Assembly: GCA_030549205.1 (NCBI GenBank)
Contig: JAUKTV010000002.1
Span: 3,596,001-3,660,000, forward strand
From: Apiosordaria backusii
Lineage: Eukaryota > Ascomycota > Sordariomycetes > Sordariales > Lasiosphaeriaceae
Length of the DNA stretch: 64,000 bases
Direction of reading: 5' to 3'
The translations under genes and the position numbers were made by a program. Of the stretch, positions 36,223-47,674 are shown in pieces; position 1 is the stretch's first letter; each line of letters opens with the position of its first letter. Under the pieces are notes generated by a model. It made no database searches. It was not told the DNA's origin and saw only the letters and a program-made list of their open reading frames with translations.

Positions 36223-37045
36223 GATGGTTGTTTGTTGAAGTGTGGATGGTTTAGTGTAGGGTTATTGTTGTTTGACTCGAAGGTGTTCTTCTTGCAATTG
36301 TCTTCTTGTTGTTGATGATGATGATGACAGAAGATTTTGGCGGGAGAAAAAAGGCCAGTCTTATATCCCTCAGGTGCCAACGACAAAGTGGACTCGGAAG
36401 CTACGGGAAACTTCACGTCATTGCCTTTCTTTGGGCGGCTCCTTCCGGCGCCGACGATGTTGTCCTTGGTGTTTCAGTTGCGAGTGATGTCATAGGGGTC
36501 ATGGGACAGTGACATCATAGCTCACCCCGCCAAACTCACTAGCGCCCGCAGGCCCTTGCGCACCTGTCACTTCAGCCCTATCAGATCTGTCTCGCATCTG
36601 AACTGCTCGTGGATCATGTTCTAGAGAAACGAAAGTCCCCAATTCCCTCATTTTCACATGATTTTAGTCTATCATTACTGATCTCCGCCACGATTTCCCA
36701 AAATGCTGTCATCCCATGCTAGGACTCAGTGAGCAACCATTGTACACTATGCTATACTGTACCAGCATCCAATCTTTCCCTTAACCTGGCTTTGCCCAAG
36801 TTAGAATGCTCACACCGAACCTCATGGTATTTTCCTACCGCACACAGTTGATGTACGAAGTTCGGATCACATCTTGGAAGACTTCCGTCTTCTTGTTCTC
36901 ACCCCCTCCCCTCCATGAAGAAAAACAACCCGAATGTCACCTTTCTCATTCATCAACACGAACCAGCTAGGATACACGCTCGCGAGGAATGTGATTTTTC
37001 CTCACATCCGGACCCGGAGAACATGTCCATCTCGAAATCTCACAA
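36223..37045. other. Promoter region of the CsbD-like gene
   Basis: Contains a stretch of TTG/ATG microsatellite-like sequence near 36300 in the leader, the bZIP/STRE-like cluster at 36485-36517, and otherwise unremarkable sequence. No additional gene is evident. Confidence 0.5.
36485..36517. promoter_or_regulatory. Inverted bZIP-like sites flanking an AGGGG element
   Basis: TGATGTCA (36485-36492) and TGACATCA (36510-36517) are perfect inverted copies of each other and one base from the ATF/CREB palindrome TGACGTCA. AGGGG (36494-36498), the core of the fungal stress response element, lies between them. The cluster is about 265-295 bp upstream of the start of the CsbD-like stress gene. A stress-responsive promoter module is plausible by position; binding is not shown by sequence alone. 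Confidence 0.4.
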
Positions 37046-37216
37046 ATGACTACCGGTCCCGAGCATCGCCCCTCGGATCGAGCCGACACGGCGGAACAGC
37101 AAGAACCCACAGATCGTATAGTTCCTCCACCCCCCGTCCACCCCCGCGGCATCCCGGTGAGCACACCCTCGGAAACACGAGCCCAGCTCATTTACACTTA
37201 TCATCCTTCGCACTGA
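37046..37216 (+). CDS. Possible small protein, 56 codons
   Basis: Short open frame from ATG at 37046 to TGA at 37216 encoding a charged, proline-rich peptide (MTTGPEHRPSDRADT..., IVPPPPVHPRGIP). Codon third positions are G/C-rich and the composition resembles disordered fungal proteins more than random sequence. A GTGAGC donor-like site inside the frame could mean it is a first exon. There is no homolog I recognise, and it may be chance. Confidence 0.25.
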   Translation: MTTGPEHRPSDRADTAEQQEPTDRIVPPPPVHPRGIPVSTPSETRAQLIYTYHPSH

Positions 37217-38375
37217 TCTATCTGTATGCCCTGTATCCCCACAACAAACCTAACGAAAAGCCACCCAATAACCCTCCTTATGCAATCCCCAGGCTCACTC
37301 TCTCTCTGTTGGACCCAAGATACGGGACGAGCTGAAAAGCATAGAGTGCGTTTCACTACCGTGCAGCAGCACAACGGCGTAGACGTAGAATATTCCTAGG
37401 TAAGGCTGACCTAAGATGCTCCTCTCAGGGTGATTGTACGGCATGTAGAATTTTCTGTACAACCCTCCCTCGGCACTTCTGCCATACACATCAAACACAC
37501 CCATACATCCATCCATACCTCGCCGTCAACTACGAAAATCATCGTTAATAATCAGCCCAAATCGTCCCCAACACAGGAATTTTCATGCAACCACGGCATA
37601 CAAAACGCCCAACCGCTGAGGTGTCTAGCCACAGACGCTGTTGCGCTGAGCCACAACACACGCCCCCGCCACTGTTTTGTAGAACAGCATCAACAACGCT
37701 CACTATGAATCCATCCATATGTCTCATCATTCAACGCCACCCCAATTACAGGACTTTCGCAACCGCGATTTAGTGCTACCCATTTCGCTGATTCTTAGAT
37801 GAAGAAAGATCCGAGTTGGTTTTCGTGTTGTCGATCTTGAACTTCAGCCTGGTGAGGCCAGAAATTGGGCAACGAACTAACATTGCCCACCTCACTTGCG
37901 TACGTAATGTTTAAAGCGAATAGATAGGACTTGACACGCAGCATGGCAATTGAGAGTACGTAAGGCAGGCCAAGTCTTCATACGATGACCAAGGTGATGC
38001 ATATGGTCAAGTTCAGGCAGGTGAGTCTGACTCGTGATAGATTGATAGGTTGGCGCCAGTAAACCAAAGACTAGACAAAGAAGGACCCAATAACCTCATT
38101 AAGAGACCAAAAGCCAAGATACACGATGCAAGGAAGGGAACCGCTGACGGAAGGCCATAGACCAATGATAGGTAGTCATTTCATCGTGAGGGTGCTGTGG
38201 CTCCCTGTGGTATCATTCTGTGCAGTAGGTAGATACACGTATTATACAGGTTTTGTGGTTGTTGCTGTTGCTTTCACATTCCCAGCCCGACCAAACAAAC
38301 GGCGATAGGGGTTCTGCCACGTAACGGCGGCAGTCAATCCAATGTCCAACTCCCAAGAAAACAGCCGCTCGATGC
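37217..38375. other. Intergenic, no gene seen
   Basis: About 1.2 kb downstream of the cysteine desulfurase stop codon. It should contain the 3' UTR of that gene. Nothing else is recognised. Confidence 0.5.
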
Positions 38376-40165
38376 TTAGTGCTGACTCCACTCAATCGTG
38401 TTGAGGTCGACACCCTCCTGGACGAGCTCCCACAGCGGGCTCAGCTCGCGAAGGAAATCCACACGCTCCGTCACAGCCTTGAGAACATAGTCAATCTCCT
38501 GCTCAGTGGTGAACCGGCCGATACCGAATCGGATACTGGAGTGCGCGCTCTCGTCGCTGTTGCCCAGGGCTCGTAATACGTAGCTGGGCTCCAGCGACGC
38601 CGAGGTGCAGGCACTGCCCGAAGACAAGGCAATGTCCTTGAGCGCCATAAGCAGGGATTCACCCTCTACGTAGGCGAACGAGACATTGACGCAGCCGGGA
38701 TAAAAGTGGTTCGCGTCACCGTTCTGGCTCGTGTGTTCCATCGACAAGAGACCCTTGAGTAACCTGTCGGAGAGGGACTTGATCCTCTTCGAGTCATACT
38801 GTTTGACCGTTAGCCGCTATTCAAGCAAAATATACGGTTGAATCAAGAGTGTAAAAAAACGGGTTTCAATCAGAGAAGGTGCTGTCTCTCAACAGTACAG
38901 TCTTGTCACGGACTTCAGAAAGCCATGCATGTATGAGCAGATCATCAGGTGAAAACGAAGGTGTGTAAATCATGAGCCAAAAAGAAAGTCAAAACATACC
39001 TCCATTTCCTGCTTTGCGATGCGGCACGCCTCACCAAACCCAACAACAAGGGCGGGAGCCAGCGTGCCGCTGCGAAGACCTCTTTCCTGACCACCACCGC
39101 TGATGATGGGGTCAATTCTCACTCTTGGCCGCCGACGGACGTAGCAAGCTCCGATCCCCTTGGGGCCGTAGATTTTGTGGGACGAGATCGACATCAAATC
39201 GATGTTCATGGCGTTGACATCCAGAGGAATCTTACCCACTGCTTGAGCAGCATCTGTGTGGAAGAAGACCTTGTTGGCCCGGCAAATCTTGCCAATCTCC
39301 TCGATGGGCTGGATGACACCAATCTCGTTGTTTACCGACATGATACTGACAAGCATTGTGTCGGGGCGGATAGCGGCCTTGAGCTTTTCGAGGTTGACCA
39401 GACCAGTGGACTCAACGGGGAGGTAGGTGACTTCGAAACCTTCGTCTTGGAGATGCCTGCAGCTATCAAGCACGCACTTGTGCTCCGTCTGGCTGGTGAT
39501 GATGTGCTTCTTCTTCCCGGACCTGCCGAAGAATCTGGCGACACCCTTGATGCTCATATTGTTGCTTTCCGTGGCTCCGCTGGTGAAAATGATTTCCTTT
39601 GGATCGGCCCCGATAAGGCTGGCAATATGTTGCCTCGCATCCTCAACTGCCTTCTCGCTCTCCCATCCGTACGCGTGCGTCCTGGAATGTGGGTTACCAT
39701 AGAAGCCTGTGTAGAATGGCATCATGGCATCGAGAACGCGCGGGTCTAGCGGAGTGGTGGCTTGCATATCCATATAGATTGGCCGTTGGCCTTCATCCAT
39801 AATGGTCGCCGACTTCAAGACATCTGCGAGCTCGGAGTTAGCATGCTAGAGCCGAGATATCCAGTCATCACGGAAAACCTACCAGCCATTGGGCTGACGT
39901 GTTCGGTTGAGCCATTCTCGGAAGTAATGGTGAGGCCAGATTTCTCCAGCTCCTTCCTGTTGAGACGGATGGCGGTTTCGGTTTGGACCTGGGCGTTATC
40001 CCGCTTCGACTCGGTCACATAGCACCTCTTGCCAGCAGCGCGCTGGACAGGCGCGGCTGCTACTCGTGATAGCTGCTGGAGGCCGCGACGTGGTGTAGCA
40101 GCGAGGGCCGACTTGGATGCCAAGCGAGATGCCTGTCTGATGGCTGATGGTGCCAGAGTTGCCAT
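38376..40165 (-). CDS. NFS1: Mitochondrial cysteine desulfurase
   Basis: PLP enzyme that takes sulfur from L-cysteine for Fe-S cluster assembly on the Isu scaffold, and for tRNA thiolation. Exons 40165-39883, 39823-39000 and 38798-38376 (introns 59 and 201 nt) give 509 aa. The N-terminus is rich in Ala/Arg/Ser without acidic residues (MATLAPSAIRQASRLASK), a typical mitochondrial presequence. Class V aminotransferase features follow: TTPLDPRVLD, FTSGATESNN, HTDAAQAVGK and the PLP lysine in SSHKIYGPKG (about Lys311). The mobile catalytic loop reads SSGSACTSAS with the sulfur-carrying Cys at about 433. The conserved C-terminal tail ends SPLWELVQEGVDLNTIEWSQH, which contacts the scaffold in eukaryotic Nfs1. 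All key residues are present. It is transcribed divergently from the BAR-SH3 gene. Confidence 0.97.
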
Positions 40166-41005
40166 GGTACGAGAAAAAAAAATTGTGCGAGATGTAGGGG
40201 GAAGAAAAGTTTCCTCCTCGGTGGGCGGGACGGAGCTCCGATTTTGCGCACTCTCAATGGATAACCCAAATGCTGGGTGGGAGTCTTCGATTGATAATCA
40301 GCTGGCCAATCACCGAAGAGTAGCTCCACGCTTTGTTCACTTAGTGGCTGTTGCACGGCGTCGCCCCGCATATTGCCGGTCACGGCGGTGGCGCATGACG
40401 AAGCTGAGAACGTTTTCAGGAATGACGAAGGTCGCAGAAGAGCCACATGCTGGGTGGGGCAGTTGTCTCTGAGCTGCACGGCCGGTTCTGTCCCAGCTGC
40501 TGCACTGTCAAAAACTGGCAGCTTCTGAAGGCCTCCAATAGACGTCTGATATCCATATGACCTCCCTACGACCAATTCTCCATGTTGCTGAGTTCGAGCG
40601 GATTACTTACTATCCATACTTGGTTCTGCTTGAATGCCTCTACAACCTGGAAGCCTCTCTGATCCAGTAATTCCCGGCCGCAGTGACAAACCAATTAGGG
40701 CATCTCTGTCTTGGCAAGAGGCCTGAAATCGGGTTTCGGTGCCGTTGCAGCGCCCACTTGGCCCGTCTTTCATTGGATTTCATATGCCAAGGAGCTGAAG
40801 TGACGCCCGCTGAGCCCCCGGGCTATCGTCATCATCCGTCCCCCGAGAGCCATCATCAACCACAACCCTCATCGACGCACTCGCCAAGCTTACTCTTCCA
40901 ATTCCCAACGTTCGCAACGCCGACGACGCCCCCGTATTCCATTCAGAAACACTTGTACCTCGATTAGACTTTATTGAACGAGAGAACTGTCAGCAGTAAC
41001 CAAGA
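40166..41005. other. Divergent promoter, NFS1 and BAR-SH3 gene
   Basis: 840 bp between two start codons on opposite strands. It must carry both promoters and 5' leaders. No extra gene is evident. Confidence 0.6.
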
Positions 41006-42558
41006 ATGAGTCTCAGGGGTTTTCAGAAGGGGATTATTCGCGTAGGTTCTGCCCCGCATTATCTGTGCTTCCTTGAAGAGCTCTCTTGATCATGGAAGAG
41101 GAAGAGCACGATGCTGAGTCTTGTCTTTTTGTGATCTTTAGGCGCCCCAACAATTCAGGGCAAAGTTCAATCTCGGCGAGAACACCAAAGATCCCGTCTA
41201 CATCGATGCCGAACGACGATTCCAGGAGCTCGAGGCCGAGACCAAGAACCTCCACGATGAAAGCAAAAAATACTTCGAGGCCATCAACGGCATGCTCAAC
41301 CACCAGATCGAGTTTTCCAAAGCAATGACCGAGATCTACAAGCCCATTAGTGGCCGCATGTCGGATCCTGACTCGTTGATCGCGCAAGAGAACCTGGACG
41401 GTATCCGGGCATGCGAGGAGTACGAGGCCGTAGTGCGGGACTTGCAGGAGACACTGGCGCCCGAGTTGGAGATGATTGACACGCGGGTTGTCAGACCGGC
41501 GCAGGAGCTCATGGATGTGATCAAGGCGATTCGAAAAACAGCCACCAAGCGCGAGCACAAGAAGTTGGACTACGACCGGCACCGCACCACGCTCAAGAAG
41601 CTCCAAGAAAAGAAGGAGAGGTCAGCCAAGGATGAGAAGGCCATGTGGAAGGCTGAGAACGATGTGGAGCAGTCGACACAAGAATTTAACTACTTCAACG
41701 ACTTGCTCAAGGATGAGCTTCCGAAGCTGTTTGCGCTCGAGCGCGACTTCATCCAGCCTCTCTTCCAGTCATTCTACTATATGCAGCTCAACATCTTTTA
41801 CACACTCCACGAGCGCATGCAGCGCGTCGACATTGGATACTTTGACCTAACACTCGACGTCGAGGAGGCTTTCCTTGCGAAACGTGGCGACGTCCAAGAG
41901 CGAGCTGAGGCACTTTCTATTGTCAAGTTCAAGACGACTGGTCAAAGGCGGCCACCCAAGTATGGGCCTCCACGCCCAGCCATCGAGTCGAAGCCAGCAG
42001 CGGCGGGCTTGCTTACAGCAGGACCATCAGCTTCAGCATCTACACCCGTGCCCTTGCCCTCCCCTTATTCAGCGACGAACGGTGAAGCATCGGCACCCAA
42101 GACAGCGCCTGTATCGTCTCTACGACCAACATGGCGATCCCAACAAAATGACGGTGGCGACCACCCACCCCCTCCGTACTCTTCTACTCCCGTTTCTCCT
42201 GCCATGATTTCGCCGGCGCAGAAAAGCCCTATGTCACTCGCCGCCGCAGCCAAGTCGAAGCCTCCACCGCCCAAGCCAAAGCCAAAGAATCTCGCCGGTG
42301 CCTCAGTGGCCAAGGTGGAAACAGTAACGGCACTATACGATTATTCTGCGCAGGCTGAGGGCGATCTTAGTTTCCGAGCGGGTGACGTGATCGAGATCAT
42401 AACAAGAACAAATAATGACAATGAATGGTGGACTGGCAAGATCCATGGGAAGCAAGGGCAGTTCCCAGGTATGTCTACCCGTTCATCTAATGTCCCAAGG
42501 TAAAAACGCCGACTAATACTTTTTCACTGCAGGTAACTATGTTCAGCTGAATCCATAG
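41006..42558 (+). CDS. BAR and SH3 domain protein, Rvs167/Hob1 (amphiphysin) type
   Basis: Membrane-curvature protein of endocytosis and cortical actin. Exons 41006-41041, 41142-42468 and 42533-42558 give 462 aa; splicing joins GIIR-APQQFRAKF and QFPG-NYVQLNP. The last intron has a GACTAATAC branch site. The N-terminal BAR domain (about residues 10-240) starts with the amphipathic MSLRGFQKGIIRAPQQF typical of N-BAR proteins, then long charged helices (LDYDRHRTTLKKLQEKKE, LFQSFYYMQLNIFYTLHERM). A Pro/Ser/Ala-rich linker of about 150 residues with PPPPYSS and PPPPKPKPK motifs follows. The C-terminal SH3 domain has ALYDYSAQAEGDLSFRAGDVIEI, EWWTGK and NYVQLNP with all ligand-groove residues. The final seven codons of the SH3 sit in a 26-nt last exon. 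Confidence 0.94.
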
Positions 42559-43070
42559 ATGCTCCAGGGTAGATTCAAAAAGGTGGAAGTTGTTATACCC
42601 AGAAAAGAGTAGACTGCAGTTTTCCTTCTAATATATCGGAAGGCCCCTGGGAGGGCCGTAACTCCGCATTGTACTACGCTAGAGCGGCAGCGGGCAGGCG
42701 GGGCGGTTCATGTTGTGTAGAGTGAGTTGGTGAATGCATACCCAGGAGTTCTAATACGGGTTTTGTTTTTGTTGTTATCTTGCTACATGTTGTAGCTATT
42801 CGCTGTTGTCCAATACAAAGTAGGATGTTGACTAATAGTCTCCAACTGCAAAAAAGGGTGGAACACACAATAAAGTGGGGAAGCCAGGTGTCGTGCGTTT
42901 GGTGCATTAGCCTTCCATGCTTTGAGAACCTCTCATCTGAAGATGATAGGTACTCAGTGATCAGATGAAGGTATTTAAGGGGTCTCGTCTCAACACAGTG
43001 CTCATACCGAGGTTATATTGATTAAAACGCGGCAAAACAACATCACCAACAGCGAAATAAACCGCACAAA
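42559..43070. other. Intergenic, 3' UTR and next promoter
   Basis: About 0.5 kb between tandem genes. It should hold the 3' UTR of the BAR-SH3 gene and the promoter of the FAD oxidoreductase. Nothing else seen. Confidence 0.5.
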
Positions 43071-44674
43071 ATGACCTCCGACACCGGCACCCAGACCAAC
43101 CAAGCTGGCCTTCCCTCTACCAACCCAACCTCATCCTACTGGCTCCGTGATCCGAATCCTTTACTTCTGGGCCACCGAACAACACCGGATCTGCCAGAGG
43201 AAGCAGACATTGTGATTATTGGAAGCGGTATAACCGGTGCTTTTGCCGCAAGGTTTCTACTCCAGGACTATGCCTCCAACAAGAAGCTTGTGATGCTTGA
43301 GGCGAGGGAGGCATGCGGTGGTGCTACTGGAAGAGTAATTTCCTTTCTTTTGCATGTTTATGTCTCATTATGATTACAGCTCTCTAACAAACACGATAGA
43401 ACGGCGGCCACTGTCAACCCCTCGTCTACGGCCACAACCCTGCCGTCGCCACCTTCGAGCTGGAAACCTTTTCCTTTCTTGAGAAACTAGTCAAAGATGA
43501 AAACATCGACTGTGACTGGTACGTCTCATTCGCTCAGTGACCCTTTCAAGCCCATATATATACTAACTCCATCGCCCAAAGGATCACCCTCCAAGGCGGC
43601 GTCCACGCCTTCCTATCCACCCCCCTCTTCACCACAGCCGTCTCCCAAATCTCCTCCCTCACCAAAACCCACCCTGTCCTCGCCGCCCAACTTGAAATCA
43701 TCCCCCCAACCAACCCCTCCAAACTCGCCCACCTCAAAGTCCCCCACTGCCACGGCGCAATCATCCAAAAAACCGCCGCCTCCCTCTGGCCCTACAAACT
43801 AACCTCCCACGTCCTCTCCTCCCTCCTCACCACCACCCCAACCACAAAGCAGCAAAACTTCAACCTCCAAACCAACACCCCCGTCCTCTCTATCTCCCGC
43901 CCCCCCTCCCCATCATGTTCCTCCCCCAATCCCAAAAAATGGCAAATCACCACCCCCCGCGGCACCATCACCACCCCCCAAATCCTCCTAGCCACAAACG
44001 GGTACACCTCCCACCTCCTCCCATCCTTCTCAGACCTCATCGTCCCCGTCCGCGGCCAAATATCCGCCATCATCCCCCCTTCCCTCTCCCCAACCAACAC
44101 CCTCAAATACTCCTACCTCTTCGCCGCCGACCCAGAAAAGGGCCAGCACGCGCCGAGGGATGACTACCTCGTCCAGAGGCCTGTTTTGACTTCCATAGCA
44201 GGGGGCGAAATGATCTTCGGCGGTGGCCGCCGGCTCGCGCTGAAACTGGGACTGGGCCAGTACAGAGATGATGAGCTCGAACCAACCGTTGCTCAGTATC
44301 TGAGGTCGAACCTTTCCCCTCCGCTCAACATTGGAGGTGGTGAAGCCGGGGAATTGCCCGCCAAATACGAATGGACTGGCATCATGGGCTACTCCCGTGA
44401 CTCCAACGCCTGGGTGGGCGAGGTCCCCTCTCACAAGGGAATCTGGGTATGCGCGGGATACACCGGGCATGGCATGCCCGCTGCTGCTCTTTCTGCGAGG
44501 GCTGTGGCGGCACAGATGCTGGAACTGCCAGAGGCAGGAGAAGGACACGCAAAACTGCCTGAGGAGTTCAAGATCACAGAAGAAAGGATCAACAGGGCGA
44601 GACAAGGGCCGAGATTGGAGGACTGTGGAGGATGGGAAGGTGCGTATTTTTCAGGGCTGGCGGATGGCGAGTGA
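43071..44674 (+). CDS. FAD-dependent oxidoreductase (DAO family)
   Basis: Predicted 491-aa flavoenzyme of the D-amino-acid oxidase-like superfamily. Exons 43071-43334, 43400-43518 and 43582-44674; the second intron carries a perfect TACTAAC branch site. The FAD-binding Rossmann motif is IVIIGSGITGAFAARFL (residues about 47-63), with the acidic ribose-binding residue in MLEAREACGG. After the first splice the motif GRNGGHCQPL appears, which is typical of fungal members of this group. The C-terminus has GIMGYSRDSNAWVGEVP and YTGHGMPAA, the second FAD contact. No signal peptide or membrane segment. The substrate is not predictable; amine or amino-acid oxidation is the family norm. Middle exon sequence is unusually rich in C-ending codons and Pro/Ser/Thr, so some loops are divergent. 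Confidence 0.85.
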
Positions 44675-45265
44675 TAGAAAGGCGTGACGGAGATAAATTC
44701 ATGACACAATGAATCCGCTGTTGGAGGGGCCTCACAGGACAATTAAATCAGGATCACTGCTTTCAACACCACAGAATATCAATAGTAAACTCTGTTGTGC
44801 TGTATAATCCTCGGACAAGCCGAATATCTAGCCAACCTCCCGAGTCAAAGACTATCCATGTTTGATCCCTCTGCTGATGTAGCTGGATAAGTCAAACGAA
44901 ACAACAAAAAAGCAAATTTGCGCCGCCGGGACACAAGGTCCATAAACCTGAAATGGGTAACATGAATCCTCTCGTGCTTGTGTGCCCCCTATAACACCAC
45001 CAGTAAAGCTGATCTGATACTTCAAAGCAAACGGTAAAAGAAATCCCCACTCCTCTCTAGAGCACCAGGTTCATGCTGAAAAAAAAGCATCTAAGCTATA
45101 ATTGTTGGTTTGGGCTGAGATAATCGATGTGGATGTAATAAGATGTGGATGAGAAACGAAGGTTGCTAACTGTTGAATGGAATTGTACTGAGCGAGCGAG
45201 CTTTCGAAATGGTGAGAATCGTCTTTGGTGACCAGCCACATGCCCCTTCTCTGTCGTCATGTTTG
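44675..45265. other. Intergenic between convergent genes
   Basis: About 0.6 kb separating the stop codons of two convergent genes. 3' UTRs expected. No gene seen. Confidence 0.55.
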
Positions 45266-47674
45266 CTATTGGACCAAAACCTGCTCCTTGCCACCTGTTG
45301 CCTCGATTGTTTGCTTCCCGTTGTTCACCTCCCTATGTGCATGTGGCTGCTCCCTTTTCTCTTTGACCCCAGACAACTCTGCCCTCATCTTCACGCTCAA
45401 TTTGAATTGCTCTTTCAGAGCTGCCTCCCTCCGCCTCTTCTTCTCTTCGGCCGCCTTTGCCTCCAAGGCTCCCGCCGCAGCCTTGGCTTGTCCAGACACA
45501 GTCTTCCAATCAGTGGCCTGTGCCTGTTGTTGGTACTGTCGGACCACACGATGTGCTTGACGCATCTTGCACTTCATGTGATAGCCGGGCTCATTAGCCT
45601 TTCGCCACTCCAGATACGACTCGTACGCCTGCTGCTTCACAGGATCGTGGTCGCGCGGCTTCTGGGTGACAGGGAATACCGGTCGCGCTCCTTTGCCATC
45701 CTAGGCTAAGGGAGGTGGTGGACCGGCGACAAGCGTCGGACCGTAAAGAGTAGGCGCTTGGAAGCTGGTTGCATTGGGCACAGGGGGGATGGGAACTCTC
45801 TGCGACGGGGTAACAGGGCGAGGCTGAGCAAACCTAGGTCTGGGAGCTGGGGGAGGCTGCAGTGGAGGAAGCGTGTTGTAAAGGGGATTGGGACCAGACT
45901 GTTGGCCAGTGACTGGGGGAAGTCCCACAGCAGGGGGGAACGTTCCGAAGTTGTTTGGTGGAGGGATGAACGGTGCCGGTTGAATTAGCTGCTGCGTGAC
46001 GGGATCAACAATAGGAAGAGGAGCCATAGCTACACTTGGCACTGGCGGTTGAAAGCCCATCTCAGGTGGGAAATCTGGTTGTCTGGGTTCCGGGGCCCAT
46101 GATGGCCCTGGATGAGAATCCCTTGCCTTCCATGGACTGCTTTGATCATGGTGAGTGCCGGCCAGAAGGTTGTCCACGGGTGGCACTCCTTGCCGGGTTA
46201 AATCAGCGGAACTTTTCACTGCGCCAGGATAGAGGTTGTTGATCGAAAGCCTCGTGATCCTCTTCGGGGTGAAGACAGGGGCAGGTTCGTCCTCTTCGAC
46301 TGGCTTGACAATGTCTCGTATGGCTGGCTTGATATCGTCTCTGGTAATTGATTTAAACTCGGCAGCGGCAGGGTTCAGTTTGGTTGAGGTAGTTGAGCCT
46401 GATGCTGACTCTTCTTTTCGCTTTTGAATAGCAAAAGCAAACGGCTCCACGGCCTTAGTCCTTGTTGATTCTCCTGCTGTCTGGTGCATGGGATGAAATG
46501 TTGAGTAGCCGGAATCATGAGACTTTCGCATCTCTTTTCCCTTTCCAAACAACAAAGTGGAATCCCTCCCGAAAAAGGTGCCCTCGCGCACGCGTTTGTC
46601 TGAGCTCTCTGGCGCCTCCTCGCCCTCCTTGTCTTTGACCTTTGCAACGATAATTGCAGGATCTAGCGCACGAGCATGGATCGTAGACGCCTCAACCACA
46701 CTGGGCGCTGCTGTCGGCTGGGAAGCTTCCTTTGTCTCTGTGGTCAAGCGTAGGCGGCTGAGCATTGTCTGGAAGCGTTCACCTTCCAGAGATGTCACCG
46801 GAGGCGCTCCGGAAGTGGTCTCATTCTGAGGGCCGGAGCCCCCAAAAGTGATCGAGATTCCAGAGTCATGGCTGCTCCGATGTTCAGAGGGCCTGCTGCG
46901 TTGGTACTGAACTTCTTTGCTTGGCGTCGTGGCCTTGGGGGATTCTCTGCTCTGCTGGGATAGGAAGTCTTCCAGGTCGCGCAGAACGCTTTCCTCATGA
47001 CTCTCTGATTTCATGCGGCGTAACTGATCTCTGGGTTTCAAAAGCTTGAGCGTAGCCAGCATTTCGCCACCTCTCCTGTTCATAAAACAGGCGGCATCCG
47101 GCTCCTGGATGTCAACAGGGGTAACGTCCAAGGAATACTTGTTGGGCAGGTTGATCACATCCCCGTTGATGCTCACATCCATTGGCTTGATAGCCTTGAG
47201 CCGTACCATCATCGTGTTTTGAAGGCTCGGTCCACAGATGTTGAGGGCTGAGGCGGACCTGTTTGAAGAGCCATTGAATCTCGTTTCGTCACCTCTCATC
47301 TCCCATCCCGGGGCTGACGCAATGGCCTCCCAAGCAATGCCGCTGGCGGTGTCCCTGGGACGGCGGTACTGAGTCTTTGGTTCAGGATTCATGGACTCCA
47401 TCTCCAAGAGCAATGGCGAGTAGAAGTCGTCATTGTGCTCGGGTTGGTGTCTTGCATTCTCATCCGAGATTCCCCGGCGGCTCTCACTGGGACCGCAATC
47501 CGGCGCCGTCTTCCTCCAGTCGGCCGAAGCCATCGCCTGAGCCTTCTCATCTGAAGGTACGAGATCGAGAGAACTTGTCTTGAGCCGGAGACCGGGGGGC
47601 CTTATCCGACTTACCCTTGCGGTAGCCTGGGTGCCATAAGGTGGTACCTTGCTTGAGTGGCGATGAAGCAACAT
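45266..47674 (-). CDS. Proline-rich hypothetical protein interrupted by an in-frame TAG
   Basis: From the ATG at 47674 one open frame of 657 codons runs to a TAG at 45701-45703, and the same frame stays open for 144 more codons to a stop at 45266. The first part is largely disordered, with a Pro/Gln-rich end (PPAPRPRFAQPRP, AGPPPPLA). The part after the TAG begins DGKGARPVFPVTQKPRDHDP and contains a compact, charged, coding-like segment (QQAYESYLEWRKANEPGYHM) and a long Lys/Glu/Ala helix. That segment has no start codon of its own nearby, so it looks like the real C-terminus. No donor/acceptor pair that would remove the TAG is visible. A 5' UTR intron (about 47961-47733, GTGAGT donor, CTAAC branch) is likely. 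I do not recognise the family. Confidence 0.7.
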
